Positions 25,353 through 35,184 are shown, numbered from the stretch's first letter. The stretch: DNA of 64,000 nt from Limosilactobacillus pulli (GCF_947381555.1 NZ_CANCWQ010000002.1:1-64000), one strand, 5' to 3'. Notes: generated by a model not told the origin, from the sequence alone. Numbers and translations: made by a program.

Positions 25353-26717
25353 TTAATCTTTAGCCTGCTTACGTTTATCAACGACCGTATAGCCAACAAA
25401 CAGCGCGATAAACCAGACAAAACTGATCAGCAATGGCAAACGAGTTGACTTAACAAAGAACAGAATTACCAAAATGGCAATAAAGAAGATAATCGTCAGC
25501 CAGCTGGTAAATGGGAATCCTGGCATGTTGAAAGCAGCCACGCCTTTAGGATGCTTTTTGCGATAAGCAATGTGACACCACAAAATGATCAGCCAGACAA
25601 AGACAAAGTTGATCGTTGAGACCCCAGAAACAATGTTAAAGATTCCGGCTGGCATGATGTAGTTCAAGATAACAACGATAAATAAAATCAATGACGAGAA
25701 CTGCAAAGCGTTGTTTGGCACCGCTTGATTGCTTAATTTGGCAAATTTAGCCGGTGCGTTGTGGCCAGTTGCTAAAGCATACAGCGAACGGCTGGTACTA
25801 AAGATTGAACTGTTGGTTGCTGACATGGCAGCCGTCAATACCACGAAGTTCAAGATGGCAGCCGCCCCTGGAATCCCAACTGCTTGAAACAGCTGAACAA
25901 ATGGGCTGGAGGTTGTCTTAATCATGTTCCATGGATAAACAGACATCATGGCAATCATCGAGCCAATGTAGAACAATCCGATCCGTACTGGCAGCGTGTT
26001 GATTGCCTTAGGAATGTCGTTGTTGGGATCCTTAGTTTCCCCAGCCGTCAGCCCAACCATTTCAATTCCGACAAAGGCAAAGACAACCATTTGAAAACTC
26101 ATCAGAAAACCAAGGATACCTTTCGGGAAGAACCCGCCGTGCGACCACAGATTGGTAAATGATGCCGGATCAGCACCTTTGACTGGGAAGTGAACGAAAA
26201 CCATAATCAGCCCGATAACGATCAAAGCCAGAATAGCAATCACCTTGATCATTGCAAACCAGCTCTCCATTTCACCGAACAGCCCCACGTTGATCATGTT
26301 GACCAGCATCAATAAGACGATGATGACCAACGGACCGATCCATTGCGGCAGATTAGGGAACCAGTAGCGCAGGTAGATCCCAGTTGCGGTCAGATCGGCC
26401 ATTGCCAGACTCAGCCAGCATGACCAGTAAGTCCAGCCGGCCACGAATTCCATGCGGTCGCCCAGGTATTCCTTGACCGAATCAATGAACGAGTGCTTGG
26501 TAGTATCAGCTAAAATCAGTTCACCCAAGGCCCGCATCATAAAGAAGCAGAAGATCCCCACGATCAGGTAAGATAAAATGATCGAAGGACCCGCAGCGTG
26601 AATGGCCGAACCCGAGCCTAAGAACAGCCCGGTCCCGATTGCCCCACCAATGGCAATCATCGTGATATGACGGCTTTTCAGCGCCCGCGATAGTTTTTGT
26701 TCTTGTTGTTCATCCAT
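25353..26717 (-). CDS. Amino-acid permease (AAT family)
   Basis: This 454-residue, 12-segment permease of the LysP/CycA/AroP type opens KSRHITMIAIGGAIGTGLFLGSGSAIHAAGPS and has the FVGIEMVGLTAGETKDP loop. It imports an amino acid by proton symport. The T-box leader shows control by an uncharged tRNA, so the substrate is probably the amino acid of that tRNA. The specifier is not certain; AAA (Lys) within GAAATAAAGG is one reading. Confidence 0.88.
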   Translation of the reverse strand: MDEQQEQKLSRALKSRHITMIAIGGAIGTGLFLGSGSAIHAAGPSIILSYLIVGIFCFFMMRALGELILADTTKHSFIDSVKEYLGDRMEFVAGWTYWSCWLSLAMADLTATGIYLRYWFPNLPQWIGPLVIIVLLMLVNMINVGLFGEMESWFAMIKVIAILALIVIGLIMVFVHFPVKGADPASFTNLWSHGGFFPKGILGFLMSFQMVVFAFVGIEMVGLTAGETKDPNNDIPKAINTLPVRIGLFYIGSMIAMMSVYPWNMIKTTSSPFVQLFQAVGIPGAAAILNFVVLTAAMSATNSSIFSTSRSLYALATGHNAPAKFAKLSNQAVPNNALQFSSLILFIVVILNYIMPAGIFNIVSGVSTINFVFVWLIILWCHIAYRKKHPKGVAAFNMPGFPFTSWLTIIFFIAILVILFFVKSTRLPLLISFVWFIALFVGYTVVDKRKQAKD

Positions 26718-26786
26718 ACTTTCTCTCCTGTAAAACTCTCAATGACAAATATTCCTGTACAGGAGGGCGGCAACACTGACGCAAAT

Positions 26787-26985
26787 AAAAACGTCCCTGA
26801 CACTAACTTGTGTCAGGGACGTTTTTCAACGCGGTTCCACCCATCTTGCAGACATCTTATATGCCTGCCGCTCTAGCAGTCGATAGAGGAACCACCCTTT
26901 ATTTCAACGTTGATGCCATAAGATCGATCCCGTGCTTGCAGCTGAGCAGCGGGTCTCTGTAAATCGACCAATAATTAAAAGTTAC
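26787..26985 (-). promoter_or_regulatory. T-box riboswitch of the amino-acid permease
   Basis: The minus strand carries the T-box core GGGTGGAACCGCG (26830-26842), followed by a terminator with arms GTCCCTGACAC/GTGTCAGGGAC and a T run (26787-26826). Uncharged tRNA pairing would favour the antiterminator. The Stem I part is short and the specifier codon is ambiguous. Confidence 0.9.
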
Positions 26986-26990
26986 TAATT

Positions 26991-27018
26991 ATTATAATGA
27001 TTTTGCAACGTTTGTCAA
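26991..27018 (-). promoter_or_regulatory. Promoter of the T-box permease
   Basis: TTGACA (27013-27018), 16 bases, TATAAT (26991-26996): both boxes are exact consensus. Confidence 0.8.
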
Positions 27019-27048
27019 ACCTAAAATCCAGAAATATCGAACAAATCC

Positions 27049-27792
27049 TTAAACATTTAAGACTTTGTTAAGGAAATTCTGGGTATCTGGGTGCTGTGGA
27101 TGGTCAAAGATTTGTTCTGGCGTACCATCTTCGCGGATCTTGCCATCATGGAAGAATACCACGCGATCAGCCACCCGCTTGGCAAAGCCCATTTCGTGGG
27201 TCACAACCATCATGGTCATTCCTTCTTTGGCCAGGTCCTGCATAACGCCCAAAACATCACCAACCATTTCCGGGTCAAGGGCACTGGTTGGTTCGTCAAA
27301 CAGCATCACGTCCGGCTTCATGGCCAGAGCACGGGCAATTGCCACCCGCTGCTTTTGCCCACCAGAAAGCGTCTGTGGATTAACATTGGCTTTTTCTTTC
27401 AAACCAACGATATCGAGGTAGTGCAAGGCAGCTTCGTGGGCTTCTTCCTTGCTCATCTTCTTGAGTTCCACTGGTGCCAGCGTGATGTTATCAATCACTG
27501 ACATGTTAGGGAACAGATTGAAGTGTTGGAACACCATCCCGATGTTTTGCCGTACCAGGTTGATGTCAGTCTTCGGGTCGGCAATGTCGTAGCCATCAAT
27601 ATAGATATGACCGCTGTTTGGCACTTCCAAGCGGTTCAGGCAGCGCAGAAACGTACTCTTACCCGAACCAGAAGGCCCAATCATGCAGACAACCTCACTT
27701 GGCTTAATGGCTAGATCGATCCCTTTTAAGACCTCATTTTCGCCATAGCTCTTGTGAAGGTCCTTGACTTGTACCTTGTATTGCTTGTCCAT
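27049..27792 (-). CDS. glnQ: Polar amino-acid ABC transporter ATPase (GlnQ)
   Basis: This 247-residue ATPase has Walker A GPSGSGKSTFLR near residues 39-50, the signature LSGGQKQR and Walker B VMLFDEP. It powers the GlnP complex for glutamine/glutamate-type uptake. It follows glnP with one base between stop and start. Confidence 0.95.
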   Translation of the reverse strand: MDKQYKVQVKDLHKSYGENEVLKGIDLAIKPSEVVCMIGPSGSGKSTFLRCLNRLEVPNSGHIYIDGYDIADPKTDINLVRQNIGMVFQHFNLFPNMSVIDNITLAPVELKKMSKEEAHEAALHYLDIVGLKEKANVNPQTLSGGQKQRVAIARALAMKPDVMLFDEPTSALDPEMVGDVLGVMQDLAKEGMTMMVVTHEMGFAKRVADRVVFFHDGKIREDGTPEQIFDHPQHPDTQNFLNKVLNV

Positions 27793-27793
27793 G

Positions 27794-29254
27794 CTATGCC
27801 TCCATTCTCTTTTGAACGTAATTCGACAGCCACGTCAGCAGCGTAATGATGATCATGTATATTACGGCAATGATCAGCCACATCTTGAACCCTTCCATGT
27901 TCCGGGCAATGATGACCGTCCCTGTCTGCGTCAGTTCCATGACCCCAATTGCTGAAAGAATCGAGGTGTCCTTCAGCGTAATGATCAATTGGTTAACCAA
28001 GGATGGCACCATGATTTTCAGTCCTTGCGGCGCGATAACCTTAACCAGCGCCTTGGAGTATGGCAGCCCCAGACTGCGGGCAGCTTCCCACTGACCAACG
28101 TCAACGGCTTCAAAGCCACCACGGACAATGGCACCAACATAGGCCCCTTCATCGAGCATCAAAGTCAAGACCCCAGCCGTAAACAGCGGAATCTTTTGGC
28201 CAATTACGTTTGGCAGCCCAATGTAGATAAAGAAGGCCAGCACCATCATAGGAATGCCACGGAAGATGTAGATAATCGTGCTGGAAAGGCCCTTCCAGAA
28301 CTTGCCTTCTGCGATTCCCATAACCCCTAATACCAGACCGAACGCCAAAGCGCACAGTGAACCAATGATTGTCAGCTTAATTGTTTCCCACAGACCAGTC
28401 AGCAGGGCCTTGCGGTTGTTCTTGATTAAGCCAAAGATCGTGCGGTCCTTGCTGCTTTCCGTCTTGGTAGCACTGCCCTTGGTGTACTTGTTAATCAGCT
28501 TCTTCATGCGGCCAGTTTCTTGCATCCACTTGATCCCATCGTTGATCTTGGCTTGCAGTTCCTTGTTTTGCCCCTTCTTAAAGCCGATTGCAATTGGCGT
28601 AGCGTTGATCTGCTTAGTAACGATCTTCAAAGCCATCCCGTTGCGGATCCCGTATTGCAGCACCGGACCGTCATCAAACGTAGCCGCCCCGTTGCCGCTC
28701 TTAACATCGTTCCACATTGAGTTGGAAGTCGTAAAGTACTTAATCTTAAAACCGTACTTATCCTTGATAGATTCAGCATACAATGCCCCGGCCGAACCAG
28801 ACTTAACGTCAACGGTCTTGCCCTTTAACTGGCTCATCTTGGTGATCTTGCTGTTCTTGCCGACCGCCATGACAATCCCGTCTTTGTAGTAGGAAGTTGA
28901 AAAGTCGATTGTTGCCTTTCGTTCGTCGGTAACACTCATCCCACCCATACCCGCATCGATCTGACCAGACTGCATGGCCTGCAGAATGGCGTTAAAGCTC
29001 ATGATCTTGTATCGATACTTGAAATGCTCGTGCTTAGCGATCATTCGAATCATTTCTGGTTCAATGCCGGGATTCTTGCCGGTATAAGTCCCTTGTTTGT
29101 TCTGAATTTCAAAGGGAGCAAAGGTGTCGACAACCCCGATCGTGTATGTCTGTTCGGCATGCGCCACCTGCTTGTTGACAAATAATCCAGCGAACGTTGC
29201 CATCAGCATTACCGTGCAGCTGATGATTGTGCGTTGCAACCATGACTTCTTCAA
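27794..29254 (-). CDS. glnP: Fused substrate-binding/permease subunit (GlnPH)
   Basis: One protein carries a signal segment (about 1-35), an extracellular solute-binding domain (about 35-260, YTIGVVDTFAPFEIQNKQGTYTG at its start) and a C-terminal permease domain with the EAA loop WEAARSLGLPYSKAL. Lactobacilli use such fusions for glutamine and related amino acids. A GTG at 29263 lies inside the Shine-Dalgarno AAAAGGAG; TTG at 29254 has proper 8-base spacing and is chosen. Only one binding domain is present, against two in lactococcal GlnP. Confidence 0.9.
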   Translation of the reverse strand: MKKSWLQRTIISCTVMLMATFAGLFVNKQVAHAEQTYTIGVVDTFAPFEIQNKQGTYTGKNPGIEPEMIRMIAKHEHFKYRYKIMSFNAILQAMQSGQIDAGMGGMSVTDERKATIDFSTSYYKDGIVMAVGKNSKITKMSQLKGKTVDVKSGSAGALYAESIKDKYGFKIKYFTTSNSMWNDVKSGNGAATFDDGPVLQYGIRNGMALKIVTKQINATPIAIGFKKGQNKELQAKINDGIKWMQETGRMKKLINKYTKGSATKTESSKDRTIFGLIKNNRKALLTGLWETIKLTIIGSLCALAFGLVLGVMGIAEGKFWKGLSSTIIYIFRGIPMMVLAFFIYIGLPNVIGQKIPLFTAGVLTLMLDEGAYVGAIVRGGFEAVDVGQWEAARSLGLPYSKALVKVIAPQGLKIMVPSLVNQLIITLKDTSILSAIGVMELTQTGTVIIARNMEGFKMWLIIAVIYMIIITLLTWLSNYVQKRMEA

Positions 29255-29327
29255 ATTCCTCACTCCTTTTTACTTATTTTTTAACCATTTACTAATATTC
29301 GCGTACTGAATACTTTATCATCTTTTT

Positions 29328-29355
29328 AATATAAAAAGAAATATAATCATGTCAA
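29328..29355 (-). promoter_or_regulatory. glnPQ promoter
   Basis: TTGACA (29350-29355), 16 bases, TATATT (29328-29333) on the minus strand. The rest of 29360-29515 is AT-rich with no gene seen; it separates this promoter from the divergent tyrS promoter. Confidence 0.7.
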
Positions 29356-29516
29356 AACCATGAACAATTAACATTGTAAGGCCATAATAATTAATTAAAG
29401 AATGTAACTATTCCAAAAAACTTAATTAAGTAAATCTAAAATTCAATTAACCAGTTTTTTGGCAACTATTAACTTTTAATTTTGAAACCGCTGTCGATTT
29501 AACATTCTTAAGTGAC

Positions 29517-29545
29517 TTGACTTTTTGCACAAATTCATGTTTAAA
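29517..29545 (+). promoter_or_regulatory. tyrS promoter
   Basis: TTGACT (29517-29522), 17 bases, TTTAAA (29540-29545), just upstream of the tyrS T-box leader. Confidence 0.6.
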
Positions 29546-29551
29546 TACCTC

Positions 29552-29758
29552 TAACTAAGACGCGCAGGAACTCAGTAGGCAGCGACTCCCTGTTCAAAGA
29601 AAACCGGCCCAGCTGAAAACCGGCACACAGTCGTTTGGCGAATTACAATCCTGCAGCAACGTCGCTGAACTGAAGTCAATGAGGTGCGTCATGCACGAAG
29701 ATGGGTGGTACCACGAGCAATTCGTCCCAGAGCCGTTAAGCGGTTCTGGGACGTTTTT
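29552..29758 (+). promoter_or_regulatory. tyrS T-box riboswitch, Tyr specifier
   Basis: Stem I is closed by GCAGGA/TCCTGC, with AGTA on the 5' side and the specifier TAC (29644-29646) in GCGAATTACAATCC. The T-box core is GGGTGGTACCACG (29703-29715), and the terminator CGTCCCAGAGCCG/CGGTTCTGGGACG plus T run ends at 29758. TAC is a tyrosine codon and fits tyrS. Confidence 0.95.
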
Positions 29759-29790
29759 CGTTCCTCATGACATTTTTTGGAGGTATTTAA

Positions 29791-31047
29791 ATGAATATTA
29801 TTGATGAACTGACCTGGCGCGGTGCCGTTAATCAGGTAACTGACGAAGAAGGCCTGCGCGAACTGACGGAAAATGAAAAGATCGGCCTCTACTGCGGGAC
29901 CGACCCAACCGGCGACAGCCTGCACATTGGCCATCTGATTCCGTTTATGATGCTGAAGCGATTCCAGCTGGCCGGCCACCATCCCGTTATCATCATCGGG
30001 GGCGGGACTGGTGCAATTGGGGATCCATCCGGGCGCAAAACCGAACGGACCCTGCAGACGGAATCACAGCTGGAGCACAACGTTAAGTCCCTGACCAACC
30101 AGATGATCAAGCTGTTCGGGACGGAAAACTTCACCATCGTCAACAACTATGACTGGCTGTCCAAACTGAGCATGATCGACTTTCTGCGCGACTACGGCAA
30201 GCTGTTCAGCGTAAACACGATGCTGAATAAGGAAGTCGTAGCCAGCCGTTTGGAAACCGGGATCTCCTACACCGAGTTTACCTACCAGATCCTGCAGTCC
30301 ATCGACTTCCTGCATCTCTACCGGCATAATGACGTTCACCTGCAGATCGGCGGGGCTGATCAATGGGGCAACATTACTTCCGGGATTGATCTGATTCATA
30401 AGATTGAAGGCCCCGACGCCAAAGCCTATGGACTGACGATTCCGCTGATGCTCAAAGCAGACGGCACCAAGTTCGGTAAGACAGCAGGCGGCGCAGTCTG
30501 GCTGGATCCAGAAAAGACGACGCCATACGAATTCTACCAGTTCTGGATCAACCAGGACGACCGCGATGTCATTAAATACCTGAAGTACTTCACCTTCCTG
30601 AGCAAAGAAGAAATCGATGCCCTGGCCGAAAAGGTCAAGACCGAGCCATGGAAGCGCGAGGCCCAAAAGACGCTGGCACGCGAAGTTACCAAGTTCGTCC
30701 ATGGCGAAAAGGCCGTTGAAGAAGCCGAACGCATCACTAAGGCCCTGTTCTCCGGCGACGTTGCCGATTTAACGGCCAACGAAATCGAACAAGGCTTTAA
30801 GAACATGCCTTCAGTTGAGGTTGCCAACCAAAAGCAGAACATTATCCTGTGGCTGGTTGACGACACCAAGATCGAGCCTTCCCGTCGTCAAGCCCGCGAA
30901 GACGTCAAGAACGGTGCCATCCGCATCAACGGCGAACAAATCACGGACGAGAATGCTGAAATCGATCCAAGCACGCATTTTGACGGCAAGTTCGTAATCG
31001 TGCGCAAGGGTAAGAAGCGCTACTGGCTGGCACGGGTCAAGAAGTAG
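29791..31047 (+). CDS. tyrS: Tyrosyl-tRNA synthetase
   Basis: This 418-residue class I synthetase charges tRNA-Tyr. The HIGH motif is HIGHL in DSLHIGHLIPF near residue 45, the KMSKS-type motif is KFGKT near residue 230, and the C-terminus is an S4 RNA-binding domain. ATG follows TTGGAGG. Confidence 0.97.
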   Translation: MNIIDELTWRGAVNQVTDEEGLRELTENEKIGLYCGTDPTGDSLHIGHLIPFMMLKRFQLAGHHPVIIIGGGTGAIGDPSGRKTERTLQTESQLEHNVKSLTNQMIKLFGTENFTIVNNYDWLSKLSMIDFLRDYGKLFSVNTMLNKEVVASRLETGISYTEFTYQILQSIDFLHLYRHNDVHLQIGGADQWGNITSGIDLIHKIEGPDAKAYGLTIPLMLKADGTKFGKTAGGAVWLDPEKTTPYEFYQFWINQDDRDVIKYLKYFTFLSKEEIDALAEKVKTEPWKREAQKTLAREVTKFVHGEKAVEEAERITKALFSGDVADLTANEIEQGFKNMPSVEVANQKQNIILWLVDDTKIEPSRRQAREDVKNGAIRINGEQITDENAEIDPSTHFDGKFVIVRKGKKRYWLARVKK

Positions 31048-31078
31048 TTGACCCAAGCAACGGTTTTCGCGTTATAAT
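31048..31078 (+). promoter_or_regulatory. trpS promoter
   Basis: TTGACC (31048-31053) and TATAAT (31073-31078) with a long 19-base spacer. It starts directly at the tyrS stop codon, so trpS has its own transcript. Confidence 0.6.
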
Positions 31079-31084
31079 GTAGCT

Positions 31085-31274
31085 AATATGTACCGTGCGT
31101 TAGTAGCAAAACCACTGACAGAGAGATTCCAACTGCTGAGAGGAGTCGCGGCTAAGCGAAATGGAGCGGTGCCAACAACTGAATCAAAGCATTTAAGTGA
31201 GGGGCTTTCCCCTAAATTAGGTGGCACCGCGGTAAAGATCGTCCTATTCTCATTTGGAGAGGGCGGTCTTTTTT
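31085..31274 (+). promoter_or_regulatory. trpS T-box riboswitch, Trp specifier
   Basis: The specifier TGG (31162-31164) lies in GCGAAATGGAGCGG, the T-box core is AGGTGGCACCGCGG (31219-31232), and the terminator AAGATCGTCCT...AGGGCGGTCTTTTTT ends the leader. Confidence 0.95.
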
Positions 31275-31296
31275 GGTGCTGAAAGGAGTTTTTCTT

Positions 31297-32322
31297 ATGA
31301 AGTTTGATCCTAGCAAAAAAGTCGTTTTGAGCGGCGACCGGCCAACCGGTAAGCTGCACATTGGCCATTACGTTGGCTCACTAAAGGAACGCGTGCGAAT
31401 GCAAAACAGCGGCAACTACAACATGTTCATCATGATTGCCGATCAGCAGGCTTTGACCGACAATGCCCGTGATCCCGAAAAAATCCACAACAGTCTGATT
31501 CAAGTCGCCTTAGACTATCTGGCAGTTGGTCTGGACCCAGCCAAGTCAACGATATACATTCAATCACAGATTCCTGCTTTATCCGAGCTCAACATGTACT
31601 ACTTGAACCTGGTTACGTTATCACGGCTGGAACGCAACCCAACCGTTAAGGCCGAGATTCAGCAGAAGAACTTTAACCGTTCAATTCCGGCCGGCTTTTT
31701 AACTTATCCTGTCAGCCAAACCGCTGATATCACGGCATTTAAGTGTGAGCTGGTACCGGTTGGCGATGACCAGGAGCCAATGATGGAACAGGCACGGGAA
31801 ATCGTCCGTTCATTCAATAATATCTATGGCGACATTCTGGTTGAGCCAAAAGGGATTTTCCCGCCCAAAGGACAAGGACGGATTCCTGGTCTGGACGGCA
31901 ACGCCAAGATGAGCAAGTCTTTGGGCAATGCCATCTACTTAAGCGATGACGAAAAGACGTTGCAAAAGAAGGTCATGTCCATGTACACTGATCCAACCCA
32001 CATTCACGTTGAGGATCCTGGCCATATTGAAGGTAACGTCGTCTTCACCTACCTGGACATCTTTGATCCCGATAAGGAAAAGGTGCAGGAATTAAAGGAA
32101 CAATATCAAGCTGGTGGCCTGGGCGACGTTAAGATCAAGCGCTACTTGTTTGAGGTCTTAAACAACGAGCTTAAGCCAATTCGCGAGCGCCGCGCTGAGT
32201 TTGCCAAGGACATTCCTGCCGTCTACGACATGCTCAAGCAAGGCTGTGCCGATGCCAATGAAGTAGCCAACCAAACGCTGGCTGAAGTCCGTCACGCTAT
32301 GGGCCTGGACTACTTTGCCTAA
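31297..32322 (+). CDS. trpS: Tryptophanyl-tRNA synthetase
   Basis: This 341-residue class I enzyme has HIGH as HIGHY in KLHIGHYVGSL near residue 20 and KMSKS in GNAKMSKSLGNAIYL near residue 200. The frame opens earlier at TTG 31273 inside the terminator, but ATG 31297 follows GAAAGGAG and matches the family start. It is controlled by the Trp T-box. Confidence 0.97.
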   Translation: MKFDPSKKVVLSGDRPTGKLHIGHYVGSLKERVRMQNSGNYNMFIMIADQQALTDNARDPEKIHNSLIQVALDYLAVGLDPAKSTIYIQSQIPALSELNMYYLNLVTLSRLERNPTVKAEIQQKNFNRSIPAGFLTYPVSQTADITAFKCELVPVGDDQEPMMEQAREIVRSFNNIYGDILVEPKGIFPPKGQGRIPGLDGNAKMSKSLGNAIYLSDDEKTLQKKVMSMYTDPTHIHVEDPGHIEGNVVFTYLDIFDPDKEKVQELKEQYQAGGLGDVKIKRYLFEVLNNELKPIRERRAEFAKDIPAVYDMLKQGCADANEVANQTLAEVRHAMGLDYFA

Positions 32323-33815
32323 TTGAAAAAGCTTTGCGCAGATTTTGCGCAAAGCTTTTTTGATACTCATTTAGTGGCCCAGTGAAAGCAGCGTCATAAA
32401 CGGCAATCACGATAATCACGGCAGCCAAAATCTTTTCCGCATGCGTAAAGATTTGTTGACCATACTGACGACGAGCATACAGATACATCGGCATCCCAAT
32501 TAAATAAACGATGAATTCGGCCACGGTATACTTTAAGCCCGCCGAAATTCCCATCAGCATTGTGTAGACAAAGGCCAGGCCCGCAACAATCATCCCCCGC
32601 TTAGGGTTGTGCTTGCCGCCGTATTCGCGATGCAGCGCGATCTTAAACAAGTAGGCCTCAGCAACCAGATATGGTGGAATCGTTGTCGCAGCACTGATTA
32701 AAAGCAGTTTTTCATAAGCTTGGCCATCATAATGTGCCATCAGAATAATCGCTTGAATCGTAATGGTTGCTACCAAAATAGCAAATACTGGCTGATCATT
32801 GGCATTGGTCTTGGCAAACGCCTTTGGGAAGGCACCATCTTGTTTAGCGGCATGCTGTGGCAGCTCACAAATCATTTCCAGCCAAGAGATCCAGCTGGCC
32901 AACACCGTTAAGATCAATGTCAGACTGATGATGTTGCGGCCCCAGATGTTATGCCAGATGCTGGTCAGAATCGCAGCCGTTGAAGGCGAGGCCAGACGTA
33001 TCAACTAAGCATATGAGAATACCCCCAGCGACAGCAGACTGATCAAAATATCGATCGTAATGCAGATCAGAAATCCGACCATCGTAGCCATTTTTAACCT
33101 GGCTGCGCTTTTTGGCTCGACCGGCCATGACTGCTGCTCCTTCAATGCCGCTAAACATCCACAGCGTAACCATCATCGTTGCCAGCGTCTGCTTTGATAC
33201 GCTGCCCAGATTCAGATTATGTACGGATGGCATTACCACGTTGGCCTGCATGTCCGTCGTGAATTTCTGCCAGCTGAAGTTGCCCATTAAGGAGATGATC
33301 AAGACGGTGATTACGATCATTAAGAAAATCATGGCAATTTTTTGCATCCGGTTGGAAGATTTAGTGCCTTTTAACGTCAACCCCATCATCCCCCAAGTCA
33401 AAAGCGAGGCCCCGATCATCGACGGCCAATTGTTGCCACCGGCAAACGTACCAGGGAAAAAGTAGTTGAGTGTATTCATGACCAATACCGCGAACGCTGC
33501 ATTGGTCGCACAGTTGGACACAAAATATCCCCACGCGGTCAAAAAGCCGACAAATGGTCCAAACCCTTCGACGCCATAATCATACATACCGGCCGTCAAA
33601 TCAGGCTTTACGGCACTTAGAATCATAAAGACCTCAGCAGTCAGCCACATGCCAATCCCTGTCGTAATCCAGGCTAGAATCTGCGCTGTTGCCCCCGCAA
33701 CCGTCGCCATGTTTTTGGGCAGATCAAAAATTGCCGAACCAATCATGGCACTGACACAGATTGCGACCAGCCCGGCAAAGCTTAACTGATTATCCCGTAC
33801 CTTTGAATTCGTCAT
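32297..33815 (-). pseudogene. Broken ArcD-like amino-acid antiporter
   Basis: Two adjacent frames make one APA-family transporter of ArcD type. The N-terminal part (33815 to about 33090) opens LSFAGLVAICVSAMIGSAIFDLPKN and reaches the AVMAGRAKKRSQV loop. At the A run near 33090 the frame shifts: the correct continuation MATMVGFLICITIDILISLLSLGVFSYA lies one frame over. That continuation ends in an in-frame TAG near 33005, after which the same frame goes on LIRLASPSTAAILTSIW to the C-terminus. So there are two lesions, a frameshift and a nonsense codon. The end runs through the shared terminator and overlaps trpS. A cre-like sequence precedes it at 33853-33868. Confidence 0.85.
32326..32361. 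terminator. Two-way terminator between trpS and the permease pseudogene
   Basis: AAAAAGCTTTGCGCA and TGCGCAAAGCTTTTTT form a near-perfect stem with A and T runs on both sides. It serves trpS on the plus strand; the minus-strand permease frame reads through it. Confidence 0.88.
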
Positions 33816-33957
33816 TACAATCGCCGTCCCCTCTAAATATCCACTCCTTTTTTCGAAAACGATTTCATTTCTACATATATTATGGTCTTGGCTATCTGCA
33901 GGCGGCGCATTAATTTTCGATAGCCATTATCATCTATGCCAAAATAACGCAGAAATT

Positions 33958-33992
33958 AAAAAATGGCCTGCCACAATTGACAGGTCATTTTT
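33958..33992 (-). terminator. MFS gene terminator
   Basis: AAAATGACCTGTCA and TGGCAGGCCATTTTTT pair around ATTG on the minus strand; the hairpin overlaps the MFS stop codon. Confidence 0.75.
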
Positions 33993-35160
33993 ACTTAATA
34001 ATCTTGACTGAGCGTCTTGAAACCATGATCGCGTACAGCCAGGTAACCAGCATCATGAAAAAGACCGAGACAAACAAGAAGTTATAGCCGGCCTGGTCAA
34101 CCATCCAGCCGCCATACACCGGTCCCAGCGCCCGGCCAATCGACATGGCAACGTTGGGCATGCCTTGATACTTACCGGTTTCCTCCGCGACGGTCAAGAC
34201 ATCGATATAAGCCGGCACGGAAGGAATCCCGACCATTTCTCCAATCGTCAGAATCACAAAGTCAACGACAAACATCGCAAAACTGTGCACCCAGATCAGC
34301 AGCGGAAACGAGATGGCAAAGATCGCAATCCCAATAATGATTTGCCGCTTAACCGACAGATAGTCTGCCAGTCGGGTAACCAGCGGCTGGCCCAAAACGA
34401 TGACCGCGCCATTGATCGTCCATAATAGACTGTAGGCAAAGAACGGAATATGCATATCGGTAATGTGCACCGACATGACGCTTTCCCATAAAGCATAGCT
34501 CAAATAGACCGTTACCAGACACAAACAGTAGGCATAAACGATGTGGACGTTATGACGCGGACTCTTAACCGCCGCGGCCTGCTGGTTCTTAACCGCTGAT
34601 TTGGGCCGCACGTCAACGTTAAAATGCAGCACTGTGATCAAAAGGTAGGCGCCATAACAGATGCTGGCCACGATAAAGACAATCTCGATCCCCAGGTCCA
34701 ACAGCGTTCCGACCAGCAGCGTTCCAACTACGACCCCCACATTAAGCGCCATATACAGCATATTATAGACGTAGCGGGCAGTGTGTCCCGTGACGGCTGA
34801 GCCATAGGAGTTGATTACCGTCAGTCCTGAACCGTCCGCAAAGCAGATCACCGCCAGCAGAATCGGAAACATCGGCCAGCCATGAAAGAAAATCATCAAA
34901 ATATTACCCACGGTGGCGACCGTTACGGTAATCACAGCAGCCGCATATGGCTTCCAGTTGTCAAACAGCCAGCCGCCCAGGTAATTGCCAAACATCATTC
35001 CCATGGAGCTGAAAAAGATTACCAAGCCCGCGACTGTCATGGATTTATTCAAGTACTCATGCACGTAGATCGTCGTTAGTGGCCACAGCATCGCGGCGCC
35101 AGCATTATTGAGCAGGCTTGCCATGAATAGCCACTTGAGCTTGATGGATTGGCGTGGCAT
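33991..35160 (-). CDS. Major facilitator superfamily transporter (putative drug exporter)
   Basis: This 389-residue protein has 12 membrane segments. It opens LKWLFMASLLNNAGAAMLWPLTTIYVHEYL and has the MFS motif A-like GMMFGNYLGGWLFDNWKPY near residue 55. It resembles multidrug exporters of the DHA1 type. The substrate is unknown and there is no regulator gene next to it. Confidence 0.85.
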   Translation of the reverse strand: MPRQSIKLKWLFMASLLNNAGAAMLWPLTTIYVHEYLNKSMTVAGLVIFFSSMGMMFGNYLGGWLFDNWKPYAAAVITVTVATVGNILMIFFHGWPMFPILLAVICFADGSGLTVINSYGSAVTGHTARYVYNMLYMALNVGVVVGTLLVGTLLDLGIEIVFIVASICYGAYLLITVLHFNVDVRPKSAVKNQQAAAVKSPRHNVHIVYAYCLCLVTVYLSYALWESVMSVHITDMHIPFFAYSLLWTINGAVIVLGQPLVTRLADYLSVKRQIIIGIAIFAISFPLLIWVHSFAMFVVDFVILTIGEMVGIPSVPAYIDVLTVAEETGKYQGMPNVAMSIGRALGPVYGGWMVDQAGYNFLFVSVFFMMLVTWLYAIMVSRRSVKIIK

Positions 35161-35184
35161 AAATATGCACCCTTTCTAAACATT

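Noticed and set aside
28278..28889. 203-residue hydrophobic frame opposite glnP
   Set aside because: The complementary strand of a membrane-protein gene often looks hydrophobic; no ribosome site seen.
30064..30702. 212-residue open frame opposite tyrS
   Set aside because: Antisense shadow of a conserved synthetase gene.
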